Under the pieces are notes generated by a model. That model did no database searches. It saw nothing but the letters and a program-made list of their open reading frames with translations, and had not been told where the DNA came from. From Aeromicrobium tamlense (GTDB lineage: Bacteria > Actinomycetota > Actinomycetes > Propionibacteriales > Nocardioidaceae): a stretch of DNA of 64,000 bases. Positions 8,434 through 17,192 of this stretch are shown in pieces. The first letter of the stretch is position 1. Every line of letters begins with the position of its first letter. The stretch lies in the NCBI RefSeq assembly GCF_013408555.1, contig NZ_JACBZN010000001.1, positions 1,736,001 through 1,800,000 on the forward strand, given 5' to 3'. The translations under genes were made by a program, and so were the position numbers.

Positions 8434-10458
8434 TCAGCCGTTGGAACCGGCGAGCTGCTCGTCCATCCAGGCGGTGCGACCGGCGATCCAGTCCCGCAGC
8501 CGGGCGGTCTCGCGCAGCCAGCCCTCCCCCGGCTCCACGCCGGAGTCCGGGTCGCTCGCGAAGCGCAGGACGGTGGTCCACGTGCCGATCTCCTCCGGCG
8601 CGGCCCAGACCAGCTGACCGGCCCCGCCGTCGGCGACCGGGGTGAAGTTGGCCGTCGCGCTCTCGAGCAGTCGGGCGGACTCCTCGTCGACGTGCGTGGC
8701 GAGAGTCGCCAGCTGCGGCGCGGCCTCGCGCCAGCGGGCGCGGACCTGCTCGACGAACCAGGGATCGGTCAGCAGGCGGTTGTAGTAGTGACCACCCGGC
8801 TCGGCCCACAGCTGCGACGGCAGCAGCGCCTGGCGCCAGCCGTCGTCGGGGAACTGCGGGTGGAAGTGCCGGCCGATCCACCAGCCCGAGGGCAGGTGGG
8901 AGTCGCCGGCGTAGCCGAGCTCGTACAGCCCCTGCGAGACGTCGTAGTCCCACGGCGGGCCCATCGCGAGCGTGCCGTCGGCCCGCATCACGAGGTACAC
9001 GCTGTTGCGGAAGCCCGCGTCGAGGTTCTTGGTCAGCTCGTTGACGAGGTACAGGGAGACGAACGAGTCCACGTCGATGCGCTCGCGGTAGCCGTTCTCG
9101 GGGAAGGACTCGTCGTAGAGGAGGTCCTCGACCTCCTGGAACGCCTGCCGCACGCGGGCCGGATGGTTCGTGTCGCCGTCCTTGAGGAAGACGCGCAGCC
9201 CGCGGTCCGTGCGGAACTCGGGATCGTCGTCGTCGTTCGTGTCGGCCTCGAGCAGGGTGTCGCCGTCGCCGAGCTCGACGCGCCCGTCCTGCGTCTCGAT
9301 GCCCTCGCCGAACTGGTAGACGCCGCAGGGGGCGCCGTTGATGCGCAGCTCGACCGACTCGAGGTGGGGCGCCCACGGGACGGCGAGCATCCGCGCCGCG
9401 CGCATCGCGACGTCGTTGCGCAGCAGCGAGCGGTCGAAGTGGTTGGCCAGCAGCACCCAGTCCCGACTCTGCGGCAGGCCGAGCAGCGAGGCCTTCGCGT
9501 CGAGCTTGACCTTGTACGGTCGCTTGCGCTCGATCGACGCGGTGGAGTTGCCCCGCACGCGCAGTCCGGCCGCCACCGTCGTGAATCGGCCGTCGCGCCG
9601 GTCGTGGAACGTCAGCCGCCCCTTCACGTAGTCGGTCTTCGTGGTGATGATCTGCGTGCAGGCATCCGGGCCACGCGGCCCGGGGACCTCGACGGCCAGC
9701 GACGTCACGCGCGGCGGGGTCGTGGGGGTGGGCTCGGTCGTGGGCTCGGTGGTCGGCTGCTCCAGCGGCTCGTCCGGGGTCGGGTCCGGCGACGAGGTAG
9801 GCGGGGCCGGCACGACCTGTGCGGCGCCCGAAACCTGGGGCGCGCCCTTCCAGCGTCCGGCAACCACCCGGAACGCGCGTCCCGTCAGGTCGCGCTGGGT
9901 GCCCACGACGCCGAAGTCCACCCGTCCGGCGGCGTTGCCGGGACGCCCTGCGACGACGGTGCGCCAGGTCGAGCCGTCACGGCGTTGCAGGCTGACCTTG
10001 CGGCCGGTGCGCGCGGGCGTGACACGCGCGGCGACGCGGACCTGTCCCCCGGTGACCCGCACGGTCGTGTCCGCTGCGGGACGCACCGTGCGGACCGTCA
10101 CCGTCCTCGTGGAGAGCGCACGGTGGCGCTTCCCGCGCACGGTCGTCGCCGGGAGGACGGCGCGGTAGTCGACCCGGGCGCGCGTGGTGGAGGTGGTCGT
10201 CCGCAGGACGCCCCTCGCATCGGTTGTCGCGCGCAAGCTGCGCCACGAGGAGCCGGCGCGGTACTTCAGGACGACGGGGCGCCGCACCCGGGTCCCCGAC
10301 GCCACCACCACGGAGAAGCGCTCGCCCGGCATCACCGACGTGCGCGAGACCTTGACCGTCGCCCGGGGTGCGGCCTCGGCCGGGGTCGCCACGACGAGTC
10401 CCGTCACCATCACGAGACCACTCACGCCACAGGCGAGAGCACGCAGGGCCCACCTCAC
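8434..10458 (-). CDS. Secreted CotH kinase family protein
   Basis: A 674-aa exported protein. Residues 1-30 are a Sec signal peptide (ALACGVSGLVMVTGLVVATPAEAA). About 30-215 form beta-rich, Ig-like repeats with VxLQRRDGSTWR-type segments. A Pro/Thr/Glu linker follows at about 216-245, then a CotH domain to the end. CotH signatures seen are RGNSTASIERKRPYKVKL, RSLLRNDVA, GVYQFGE and PPWDYD, the last being the metal-binding equivalent of the kinase DFG. CotH proteins are atypical protein kinases first found in spore coats; in non-sporulating actinobacteria they are usually secreted with unknown targets. It is 15 nt downstream of the M18 peptidase gene on the same strand. Confidence 0.85.
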   Translation of the reverse strand: MRWALRALACGVSGLVMVTGLVVATPAEAAPRATVKVSRTSVMPGERFSVVVASGTRVRRPVVLKYRAGSSWRSLRATTDARGVLRTTTSTTRARVDYRAVLPATTVRGKRHRALSTRTVTVRTVRPAADTTVRVTGGQVRVAARVTPARTGRKVSLQRRDGSTWRTVVAGRPGNAAGRVDFGVVGTQRDLTGRAFRVVAGRWKGAPQVSGAAQVVPAPPTSSPDPTPDEPLEQPTTEPTTEPTPTTPPRVTSLAVEVPGPRGPDACTQIITTKTDYVKGRLTFHDRRDGRFTTVAAGLRVRGNSTASIERKRPYKVKLDAKASLLGLPQSRDWVLLANHFDRSLLRNDVAMRAARMLAVPWAPHLESVELRINGAPCGVYQFGEGIETQDGRVELGDGDTLLEADTNDDDDPEFRTDRGLRVFLKDGDTNHPARVRQAFQEVEDLLYDESFPENGYRERIDVDSFVSLYLVNELTKNLDAGFRNSVYLVMRADGTLAMGPPWDYDVSQGLYELGYAGDSHLPSGWWIGRHFHPQFPDDGWRQALLPSQLWAEPGGHYYNRLLTDPWFVEQVRARWREAAPQLATLATHVDEESARLLESATANFTPVADGGAGQLVWAAPEEIGTWTTVLRFASDPDSGVEPGEGWLRETARLRDWIAGRTAWMDEQLAGSNG

Positions 10459-10473
10459 GAGAGTTTCCCCGAT

Positions 10474-11724
10474 TCAGTCCGAGATCAAGAACGAGCGCAG
10501 CGCCCGTCCGTACGACTCGACGTCGGCCGCGGCCATCACCTCGCGCGCGGAGTGCATCGCGAGCTGCGGCGCACCGACGTCGATCGTCAGGATACCCGTC
10601 CTGGCAGCGCTGATCGGACCGATCGTGGAGCCGCACGGCAGGTCGGCGCGGTGCACGTATCGCTGCAGCGGCACGCCCGCGGCCGTGCACGCCGCGGCGA
10701 AGATCCCGGCGCCGACGCCGTCGGTGGCGTACCGGAGGTTCTGGTTGACCTTCAGCACCGGACCACCGCCGAGCGTGATGCGGTGCAGCGGCTCGTGCTT
10801 GTCGGCCTGGTTGGGGTGCGTCGCGTGGGCCATGTCGCCCGAGACGCAGACCGACGCCGCGACCGAGCGGAAGACGTCGTCGCGCTCGCCGCCGGCGGCG
10901 AGCACGATCCGCTCGAGGACCGAGGACAGCAGGGGCGAGTCGGCGCCGCGCTCGGAGGTGCTGCCGACCTCCTCGTGGTCGAACAGCACCATGACGTGGC
11001 GCGCCGTGGGGTCGCCGGCCTCGACCGCGCCCAGCAGCGCGTCGAGGGCCGCCGAGCACGTGGCCTGGTTGTCCAGTCGCGGGGCGGCGACGAGCTCGCC
11101 GTCGGGCCCCGTGCGACCCGAGGCGCGCAGGTCGAAGGTCATGAGGTCGAAGCCCGTGACGGCCGTGCCGTGGAACCCGGCGCGCTCCCCCACCACCTCG
11201 AGGAACGGACGGCGGGTCAGGCCCGCGAGCGCGTCGAGGTGGCGCTGGCGGTCGAGCTTCGAGCCGTCGCGGTCGAGGTGGATGGCCAGCCGCGGCACGC
11301 GCAGCAGCGGCTCGTCGACCCGGATGGTGCGGGTGGTGCCGTCGCTGAGCGCGATGCGGCCGGCGATGCCGAGGTCGAGGTCGAGCCACGACTCCAGCAG
11401 CGGGCCGCCGTACGGCTCGAGCGCCACCGTGGCCTGACCGTCGCGCCAGCCGTCGTGGTGCTGCTTGAGCCGCAGGTTCGGGCTGTCGGTGTGGGCGCCG
11501 ACGATGCGGAAGCCGGCATGGGCGGGCGCCTCCGGACCGGTCGACCACGCGACGAGCGTGCCGCCCGAGACGATGAAGTGGCGTCCCGCCGCGGTGGGCC
11601 AGGCGTCGCGCGGGTCCACCGCGGTGAACCCGGCCTCGGTCAGCCGCGCGGCCGCCGTCTCGCAGGCGTGGAACGGCGTCGGCGAGGCGTCGACGAAGGA
11701 GATCAGGCGGTCGGCAGCGTGCAT
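10474..11724 (-). CDS. apeB: M18 family (aspartyl-type) aminopeptidase
   Basis: A 416-aa dinuclear metallo-aminopeptidase of the M18 family, expected to remove acidic or other N-terminal residues from cytoplasmic peptides. Metal-ligand motifs are visible: GAHTDSPNLRLKQ (first His/Asp), FDHEEVGS (acidic ligand and catalytic Glu) and MAHATHPNQ. Length agrees with bacterial M18 enzymes (about 420-430 aa). The ATG at 11724 follows a TAGGGT element by 6 nt and has no Shine-Dalgarno, so it may be leaderless. The first three bases of that element form the stop codon of the upstream decarboxylase gene. Confidence 0.9.
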   Translation of the reverse strand: MHAADRLISFVDASPTPFHACETAAARLTEAGFTAVDPRDAWPTAAGRHFIVSGGTLVAWSTGPEAPAHAGFRIVGAHTDSPNLRLKQHHDGWRDGQATVALEPYGGPLLESWLDLDLGIAGRIALSDGTTRTIRVDEPLLRVPRLAIHLDRDGSKLDRQRHLDALAGLTRRPFLEVVGERAGFHGTAVTGFDLMTFDLRASGRTGPDGELVAAPRLDNQATCSAALDALLGAVEAGDPTARHVMVLFDHEEVGSTSERGADSPLLSSVLERIVLAAGGERDDVFRSVAASVCVSGDMAHATHPNQADKHEPLHRITLGGGPVLKVNQNLRYATDGVGAGIFAAACTAAGVPLQRYVHRADLPCGSTIGPISAARTGILTIDVGAPQLAMHSAREVMAAADVESYGRALRSFLISD

Positions 11725-11730
11725 GGCGCC

Positions 11731-11736
11731 ACCCTA
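11731..11736 (-). promoter_or_regulatory. Predicted -10 (TAGGGT) for a leaderless M18 aminopeptidase transcript
   Basis: On the minus strand TAGGGT is followed by 6 nt (GGCGCC) and the ATG of the aminopeptidase, the spacing of actinobacterial leaderless promoters. Its TAG is also the stop codon of the preceding gene. No clear -35 was found. Confidence 0.45.
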
Positions 11737-12666
11737 GCGACGGTTGCGGAAGTCCTCGATCGTCGCCTTGAGGCCGATCTCGGCCGTGGTCGAGGGCGAC
11801 CAGCCGAGCAGCTCGCCCGCGAGGGTGATGTCGGGACGGCGGATCTGCGGGTCGTCGACGGGACGCGGCACGTGCACGATCTGCGACGAGGACTCGGCCA
11901 GGTCGCGGATCCACGTGGCGAGGTCGAGCATCGAGATCTCCTCGGGGTTGCCGAGGTTGACCGGGCCCGTGGCGCTGGACTGCATCATCGCGACGAGCCC
12001 GCCGACGAGGTCGTCGACGTAGCAGATCGAGCGGGTCTGGTGGCCGTCTCCGGCGACGGTGATCTCGCGGCCGGTGAGCGCCTGGTGAACGAAGTTCGGG
12101 ATGGCGCGGCCGTCCTCGACGCGCATGCGCGGGCCGAACGTGTTGAAGATGCGCACGATCTTGGTGTCGACGCCGAACTCGCGGCGGTACGCCGCCGTCA
12201 TCGCCTCGCCGAAGCGCTTGGCCTCGTCGTAGACCGAGCGGGGACCGACGGGGTTCACGTGGCCGAGGTAGGTCTCGGGCTGCGGGTGGACCTGCGGGTC
12301 GCCGTAGACCTCGGAGGTCGAGGCCAGCAGGTAGCGGGCGCCGTGCGCGTGGGCGAGGTCGAGCGTGTTCTTCACGCCCATCGAGCCCGTCATCAGCGTG
12401 TGGATCGGAAGGCGGTGGTAGTCGACCGGCGAGGCCGGCGAGGCGAGGTTGTACACCTGGTCGAACGGACCCTCGATCGCGTCGACCGCGGCCGCGTCGG
12501 CGATGTCAGCGTCGACGATCGTGACCTGGTGCGCGACGGCGGCGAGGTTCTCACGTCGGCCCGTGCTGAAGTCGTCGACCACGACGACCTCGTGTCCCGC
12601 ATCGACGAGCCGCTCCACGAGGTGCGATCCGACGAAACCGGCGCCGCCGGCAATCAACGCGCGCAT
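11734..12666 (-). CDS. uxs: UDP-glucuronate decarboxylase (UDP-xylose synthase), extended SDR
   Basis: A 310-aa extended short-chain dehydrogenase that would convert UDP-glucuronate to UDP-xylose with a bound NAD. The Rossmann loop GGAGFVGSHL is at residues 7-16, the catalytic Ser/Thr region is STSEVYGDP, and the YxxxK pair is in YDEAKR. The segment NLASPASPVDY and the block RVEDGRAIPNFVHQAL are characteristic of UXS enzymes rather than dTDP-glucose dehydratases or UDP-glucose epimerases. AAGGGAAG precedes the ATG. It lies downstream of two methyltransferases in the same direction, so the product likely supplies a pentose to the envelope-glycan locus that follows. Confidence 0.85.
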   Translation of the reverse strand: MRALIAGGAGFVGSHLVERLVDAGHEVVVVDDFSTGRRENLAAVAHQVTIVDADIADAAAVDAIEGPFDQVYNLASPASPVDYHRLPIHTLMTGSMGVKNTLDLAHAHGARYLLASTSEVYGDPQVHPQPETYLGHVNPVGPRSVYDEAKRFGEAMTAAYRREFGVDTKIVRIFNTFGPRMRVEDGRAIPNFVHQALTGREITVAGDGHQTRSICYVDDLVGGLVAMMQSSATGPVNLGNPEEISMLDLATWIRDLAESSSQIVHVPRPVDDPQIRRPDITLAGELLGWSPSTTAEIGLKATIEDFRNRR

Positions 12667-12683
12667 CCGTGCTTCCCTTCGCC

Positions 12684-12719
12684 TGAGTCCGCCAGCTTTC
12701 TACTGGCGAGTAGGACTCA
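12684..12719. other. Hairpin-forming intergenic repeat between methyltransferase and uxs
   Basis: TGAGTCC/GGACTCA (7 bp) flanks GCCAG/CTGGC (5 bp) with a 7-nt loop and a small internal bulge. The structure fills the 55-nt gap between the methyltransferase stop and the uxs start. It could be a weak terminator, processing site or operator; there is no U-tract. Confidence 0.4.
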
Positions 12720-12721
12720 TC

Positions 12722-13474
12722 TCACAGGGTACCTCGGAGTTCGCCCGGTTCGGCAGCTTCGCGCCCATCTCGTCGCAACAGCAACAGCAGGTTCCACGAG
12801 AGGACCTCTCGGACGACGGGGACGCGCACCAGGAACGAGGCCCAGCGCGGCAGGTAGCGCGGCCGCGCGGACACGACCCGCACGCCCGGCGCCCGGTGCG
12901 CCCATCGCATCCCCCACGCGACCGAGAGCTTGAAGAGCGTCTCTCCGACGCGATTCTTGGGCGGGTGGCCGTGACGGCGGGTGTACCGGTCGATCGCGCG
13001 CCGGCCGCCGAGCCAGTGCCACGGCGACGTCTCGTGGCCGCCCCACGGCGACCACCAGTTCGTGTAGGAGAGGAACACCAGCCCGCCGGGCTTGGCGATG
13101 CGCACCAGCTCGCGGGCGACGACCTCGGGGTCGCGGACGTGCTCGAGCAGGTTGGAGGAGAACACCAGGTCGGCCGAGCCGTCGGCGAACGGCAGGGCCG
13201 CGGCGTCGGCCGCCACTCCCCCGTCGGCGAGCGCCGGGACGTCGGGGTCGAGGTCGACCGCGACGTAGCGGGCGCCGCGGCGACGGAACTCCTCGGCGAA
13301 CTCGAGCGGGCCCGCGCCGACGTCGACGACGAGCCGCCCCTGCAGCGACATCTCGTGCTCGACGAGGTCGGCCGAGTCGCGCGCGAGCGCACCGTAGAAG
13401 AGGTGTGGCTCGGTCTGCTCGACCAGGAAGGACCGGAAGAGATGGACCGAGCGGCCGATGCCCTCGCCCCTCAT
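12722..13474 (-). CDS. Class I SAM-dependent methyltransferase (Methyltransf_11 type)
   Basis: A 250-aa cytoplasmic methyltransferase. Motif I is VVDVGAGPLEFAEEF (about residues 50-64), the acidic SAM-ribose position is in VAVDLD, and the motif IV/V region is FSSNLLEHVRDP. The C-terminal third, with WHWLGGRRAIDRY and a hydrophobic stretch near the end, is typical of methyltransferases in polysaccharide loci. The ATG start overlaps the TGA stop of the upstream methyltransferase (ATGA), so the two are translationally coupled. The substrate is probably a sugar or lipid-linked glycan, inferred from context only. Confidence 0.85.
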   Translation of the reverse strand: MRGEGIGRSVHLFRSFLVEQTEPHLFYGALARDSADLVEHEMSLQGRLVVDVGAGPLEFAEEFRRRGARYVAVDLDPDVPALADGGVAADAAALPFADGSADLVFSSNLLEHVRDPEVVARELVRIAKPGGLVFLSYTNWWSPWGGHETSPWHWLGGRRAIDRYTRRHGHPPKNRVGETLFKLSVAWGMRWAHRAPGVRVVSARPRYLPRWASFLVRVPVVREVLSWNLLLLLRRDGREAAEPGELRGTL

Positions 13475-14328
13475 CGGACGGGCCTCGTGGCCGTCACGAC
13501 GAGCGTGGGCCGCCAGCGCGGGCGCACGATCCGCAGCACGAGGGCGACCGGCGCGAGCGCCATCGCGAGCAGGCGGGCGGCGCGCGACGCCAGCACCCCC
13601 GCGGGGCGGTCGGCAGGGCGGAGGCGCCGCACGAGGCTGGCGCCCTCCATCGTCAGGTTGTCCGTCAGCGACCGCGACACGCGCACGTCGGCGAAGCCCG
13701 CCGCGTCGAGCAGCCGCGTGATCGAGTCGGCCGAGAAGAAGCGCACGTGCGTGGGGTCCTCCAGCAGCCACCAGGCGTCGGAGAAGGCGCGCAGGGAGGC
13801 GCTGTCGGCCGCCGGCGTCAGGAAGAGCACGCGGCCCCCCGGGCTCAGCAGCCGGTGCGCGGCGCGGGCCAGGGCGTGCACGTCCTGCACGTGCTCGACG
13901 ACGTGGACGCCGTAGACGAGGTCGGCCGGCTCGGCGGTCTCGGGGACCTCCTCGATCCCGCACGCGTGCAGCTCGGCGCGCGCGCGGACCTGCGGGTCGA
14001 CGTCGACGTGCAGCTGGTCGGGATCGCAGCCCGCCACGGGGTGGCCGTCGTCGAGGTAGCCGCGCAGCATGGCGCCGCCGCCGTAGCCGATCTCGAAGAC
14101 GCGGGCCCCGTGACGCAACGGAGCGGCCCGCCGCAGCGTGCGCGACGTGAGGGCGAGCCGCACCCGGTCGAGGCCGGGGTCGCCGCCGTAGGCGACGTCG
14201 CGCGGATGCGCCGGAGCGGCCTTGGGATCGCGCTCGATGTGAGAGCATTTCGGACAGGTCGCGAGCACCGAGACGCCGTCCCGCAGGGTCACGGGCGTCG
14301 TCGGTGTGGAGCACACCTCACAGGACAT
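13471..14328 (-). CDS. Class I SAM-dependent methyltransferase with N-terminal zinc ribbon
   Basis: A 285-aa protein. The N-terminus has two CxxC pairs (CEVC and CPKC, about residues 3-28), a putative zinc-binding domain like that of sugar C-methyltransferases. The Rossmann fold follows with EIGYGGGAMLRGY as motif I (about 79-91) and VHVVEHVQD further on. Basic residues and a hydrophobic stretch end the protein. The start at 14328 is preceded by GGTGAGG, and a TAGCGT -10-like element lies about 35 nt upstream on the minus strand. It is divergent from the GT4 gene and coupled to the next methyltransferase. Function in sugar modification is inferred. Confidence 0.85.
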   Translation of the reverse strand: MSCEVCSTPTTPVTLRDGVSVLATCPKCSHIERDPKAAPAHPRDVAYGGDPGLDRVRLALTSRTLRRAAPLRHGARVFEIGYGGGAMLRGYLDDGHPVAGCDPDQLHVDVDPQVRARAELHACGIEEVPETAEPADLVYGVHVVEHVQDVHALARAAHRLLSPGGRVLFLTPAADSASLRAFSDAWWLLEDPTHVRFFSADSITRLLDAAGFADVRVSRSLTDNLTMEGASLVRRLRPADRPAGVLASRAARLLAMALAPVALVLRIVRPRWRPTLVVTATRPVR

Positions 14329-14375
14329 CGGACACCTCACCCCTCGCACGGACAGGAGAGCACGCTATCAGCGGA

Positions 14376-15479
14376 TTGCGCATCGCCATCCTCAGTTGGC
14401 GTGACCTCGAGCACCCCGAGGCCGGAGGCGCGGAGGTGTTCGCCGAGCGGACCGCCGCGACCATGGCCGAGCGCGGTCACGACGTCGTCCTGTTCGCCTC
14501 CTCCTTCCCCGGCGGGACGCCCCACGCCGAGCGACACGGCTTCCGCCTCGCCCGGGCCGGCGGCCGCTTCACCGTCTACCCGCGGGGTCTGTGGCACGTG
14601 TGGCGCCGCCGCCGCAGCTACGACATCGTCCTCGACGTCCAGAACGGCGTGCCCTTCTGGACGCCCCTCGTCTTCGCCAAGCCGCTGCTGGCCGTCGTGC
14701 ACCACGTGCACCGCGAGCAGTGGTTCACCTTCTTCCCGCGCCCGATCTCCTCGATCGGCTGGTTCCTCGAGTCGCGCGTCGCGCCCTTCGTGTACCGCCG
14801 TCAGCAGTACGTCACGGTGTCCGAGGCCTCGCGGCGCGAGCTGGCGGCCGTGGGCGTCGACCCCGCACGCGTCTCGGTGGTCTACAGCGGCAACGAGGCC
14901 CCCGACCACGTGCTGGAGCAGGAGCCCGAGCCCGAGCGGGGCACGCGACTGGCCTGCCTGGGCCGCCTCGTGCCGCACAAGCGCGTCGAGCTCGCGATCG
15001 ACACCGTCGCGGCGCTGAAGGACGAGTTCGACGACATCGCGCTGGACGTCATCGGTGGCGGTGACTGGATGGACTCCCTCGTGGAGCACGCGCGCCGCGC
15101 CGGCGTCAGCGACCGCGTCGTCTTCCACGGCCACGTGAGCGACGACGAGAAGCACGCCCTGCTCGCCGGGGCGGCCGCGCTGGCGATGCCCTCCATCAAG
15201 GAGGGCTGGGGCCTGACCATCCTCGAGGCCGGATACCACGCGGTGCCGACGGTGGCGTTCCGCTACGCCGGCGGCACGCAGGAGTCGGTCCAGGACGGCC
15301 ACACGGGCCTGCTCGTCGACACCGACGACGAGTTCATCGCCGGGCTGCGCCGGCTGCTGGCCGACCCCGACGAGCGGGCCAAGCTCGGCGCCGCCGCACG
15401 CGAGTTCGCCCTGCGCTTCGACTGGGACCGCACGGGCCACGAGCTGACCGACCTGGTCGAGCGCGTCGCGCGCTCCTGA
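14376..15479 (+). CDS. Glycosyltransferase family 4
   Basis: A 367-aa GT-B glycosyltransferase using a nucleotide sugar in the cytoplasm. The N-terminal acceptor domain starts with RIAILSWRDLEHPEAGG and contains LFASSFPGG. The C-terminal donor domain begins near LACLGRLVPHKRVELAI and has the E-x7-E motif in EGWGLTILEAG. The start is uncertain. TTG at 14376 gives the usual N-terminus and has AGGAGAG 15 nt upstream. The only in-frame ATG, at 14304, would overlap the divergent methyltransferase by 25 nt and adds a non-conserved leader. A strong terminator follows 21 nt after the stop. Acceptor and donor sugars are unknown. Confidence 0.85.
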   Translation: MRIAILSWRDLEHPEAGGAEVFAERTAATMAERGHDVVLFASSFPGGTPHAERHGFRLARAGGRFTVYPRGLWHVWRRRRSYDIVLDVQNGVPFWTPLVFAKPLLAVVHHVHREQWFTFFPRPISSIGWFLESRVAPFVYRRQQYVTVSEASRRELAAVGVDPARVSVVYSGNEAPDHVLEQEPEPERGTRLACLGRLVPHKRVELAIDTVAALKDEFDDIALDVIGGGDWMDSLVEHARRAGVSDRVVFHGHVSDDEKHALLAGAAALAMPSIKEGWGLTILEAGYHAVPTVAFRYAGGTQESVQDGHTGLLVDTDDEFIAGLRRLLADPDERAKLGAAAREFALRFDWDRTGHELTDLVERVARS

Positions 15480-15500
15480 GACTCCTCACCGCACACGACG

Positions 15501-15536
15501 AAGGGCCGCCGTCCCCCGGAGGGGACGGCGGCCCTT
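15501..15536. terminator. Bidirectional terminator hairpin
   Basis: AAGGGCCGCCGTCCCC, loop CGGA, and the perfect 16-nt complement form a strong stem between the convergent GT4 and DUF3068 genes. Confidence 0.85.
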
Positions 15537-15552
15537 GCGGTACCGGTGACCG

Positions 15553-16548
15553 TCAGGCGGTCGCGTAGGCGTCGTCGTTCACGTCGGCGTCGCGGTTGCC
15601 GCGGAACCGGACCGCGAGCGCGATGCCGACCACGATGAACAGGATGCCGAGGCCGCCGATGGCCAGCGGCAGCCAGGTGCGGACGGCCTTGAGGACGCCG
15701 ACCTTGGAGCCGTAGTCGTCGATCGTGGCCTGGACCGTCTCGGGCGTGGACGCCGAGACGGTGTCCATCGCGACGACGTCCTCGGCGCCGGGCTCGTCCA
15801 GCTTCAGCCACTGCTTCTGGGCCTCCTGGATCTTCACCATGACGCCGGTCTCGGGCTCGACCCAGATGGTGCGCTCGTTGGCGTACGTGCGGGTGGCCTC
15901 GACGGCGTTGGTGTCCTCCAGGCCGAAGATGCCGCGCGGGACCTCGCGGACGCCGAACTCGGTCTCGGGGACCGAGCCGAAGAAGCGGTAGGTGTCGATC
16001 GAGCCGTCGGTGCCCTCGACCTTCTCGGTGCCCTCGTACTCCATCGTCATGGGCGCCTTGATCGTCGCGTCCCAGTACTCGTAGCTCTTCTTCTGCGTGT
16101 TGAACGGGAACTTGATGATCTGGCCCTCGAACTCGATGGGCTCGCCGTTCTGCGAGCTGCCCGACCACGGGACGGCCTCGCCGGTGAAGCGATCGATCGC
16201 GAACGTCTGCTCGAGGAAGTCGATCGGCGGAGCCTGGTCGTTGTTGTCGGTGCTCTGGCCCTTGGTGAAGACGCCGATGTCGGCGCCGTCGTTCTCGTCG
16301 GAGGCCTCCGACGCGAGGTCGGGATCGCCGATGACGGTCGCGACGGTGGAGATCGGGCCCGAGCCGGGGGCCACGTTGTCGGCGTCGAAGAAGTTGGCGT
16401 TGTCGTCACCGAGGACCTGCTGGGTGTTCTGGTCCTTGGGGACCACGGCCAGGCGGTCGTAGGCGTACACCTTCATCGCGACGCCCAGCGTCAGAAGGAA
16501 CGCTCCGAGCGTCAGGAACGCCACCGCGCCACGAGAAAACTTCCGCAC
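15553..16548 (-). CDS. DUF3068 (PorA-family) membrane-anchored protein
   Basis: A 331-aa protein with a hydrophobic N-terminal segment (about residues 8-28, AVAFLTLGAFLLTLGVAMKV) and a C-terminal transmembrane helix (about 293-315, WLPLAIGGLGILFIVVGIALAV) followed by a short charged tail. The middle is extracytoplasmic and beta-rich, with GEAVPWSGSS and FPFNTQKKSYEYWDA segments typical of DUF3068. The family is confined to actinobacteria and has been linked with envelope functions; its biochemical role is not established. The GTG start has GGAGG 5 nt upstream. It is the last gene of a minus-strand set after gmhB. Confidence 0.85.
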   Translation of the reverse strand: MRKFSRGAVAFLTLGAFLLTLGVAMKVYAYDRLAVVPKDQNTQQVLGDDNANFFDADNVAPGSGPISTVATVIGDPDLASEASDENDGADIGVFTKGQSTDNNDQAPPIDFLEQTFAIDRFTGEAVPWSGSSQNGEPIEFEGQIIKFPFNTQKKSYEYWDATIKAPMTMEYEGTEKVEGTDGSIDTYRFFGSVPETEFGVREVPRGIFGLEDTNAVEATRTYANERTIWVEPETGVMVKIQEAQKQWLKLDEPGAEDVVAMDTVSASTPETVQATIDDYGSKVGVLKAVRTWLPLAIGGLGILFIVVGIALAVRFRGNRDADVNDDAYATA

Positions 16549-16590
16549 AAGTGCCTCCGGTCTAAGGGTGCTGCAAACAGTATTTGTGAG

Positions 16591-17190
16591 TTACCTCTCG
16601 CGAGAGCGTAGCACCACGAATCCGTCTTGTTGCGGATCCCTACTGATGAGTACATCCGCGATGCGAGCACTGCCCACACCCGCCGGTCCCGCGTCCAGCC
16701 AGGCGACCCCCGCGGCGTGCGCCGCGGCCTCGTCGCTGGGCTGGTCGCCGACCATCACGACGCGTTCGGGGCGGGCCCACGGCGCCCGCGCCAGGGCCCG
16801 CAGCAGCATCCCCGGCAGCGGCTTGCGACAGTCGCAGGTGCCCGTCTGGTGGGGGCAGACCTCGATCCCGTCGAGCCGTCCGCCCGCCCGCGCGAGACGC
16901 TGGACGAGGGCCGTGTGGACGTCGACGAGCTGCTGCTCGGAGAGCAGCCCGGTGGCGATCCCCCGCTGGTTCGTGACGAGCACCGTGCGCACGCCGGCGC
17001 GGGTCAACTGCCCCACCGCACGGGCGGCGCCGGGGCGCAGCCGCAGCTCTGCGGGCGATGCGATGTAGCCCGGCCGGTGCACGTTGAGGGTGCCGTCGCG
17101 GTCGAGCAGCACGAGGTCCCACGGGACGTGGCGGTCCGGCGGCGGGATCTCGCCGGTGTCGCGTCCGAGCAGCGCCTCGGCGGTCCACAT
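16591..17190 (-). CDS. gmhB: D,D-heptose 1,7-bisphosphate 7-phosphatase (HAD-IIIA)
   Basis: A 199-aa HAD hydrolase. The nucleophile motif is LLDRDGTLN (about residues 27-35), motif II is LVTNQRG and motif IV is VGDQPSDEAAA. A CPHQTGTCDCRKPLPG block supplies the Cys/His zinc site that is diagnostic of GmhB among HAD-IIIA enzymes. It would remove the 7-phosphate of D-glycero-manno-heptose 1,7-bisphosphate before nucleotidylation. The ATG at 17190 starts 2 nt after the gmhA stop, so translation is probably coupled. Longer in-frame starts would run into gmhA. Together with gmhA and hddA it forms a heptose module. Confidence 0.88.
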   Translation of the reverse strand: MWTAEALLGRDTGEIPPPDRHVPWDLVLLDRDGTLNVHRPGYIASPAELRLRPGAARAVGQLTRAGVRTVLVTNQRGIATGLLSEQQLVDVHTALVQRLARAGGRLDGIEVCPHQTGTCDCRKPLPGMLLRALARAPWARPERVVMVGDQPSDEAAAHAAGVAWLDAGPAGVGSARIADVLISRDPQQDGFVVLRSRER

Positions 17191-17192
17191 GG

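Noticed and set aside
8341..12933. 1530-codon open frame on the plus strand
   Set aside because: It is antisense to rpsA, CotH, apeB and uxs, all with strong motifs. Long stop-free antisense frames are expected at this GC content.
12722..14314. Single 530-codon minus-strand frame covering both methyltransferases
   Set aside because: Only its last 250 codons look like protein; the first part is a shadow of the zinc-ribbon methyltransferase. The ATGA junction at 13471-13474 gives a better two-gene solution.
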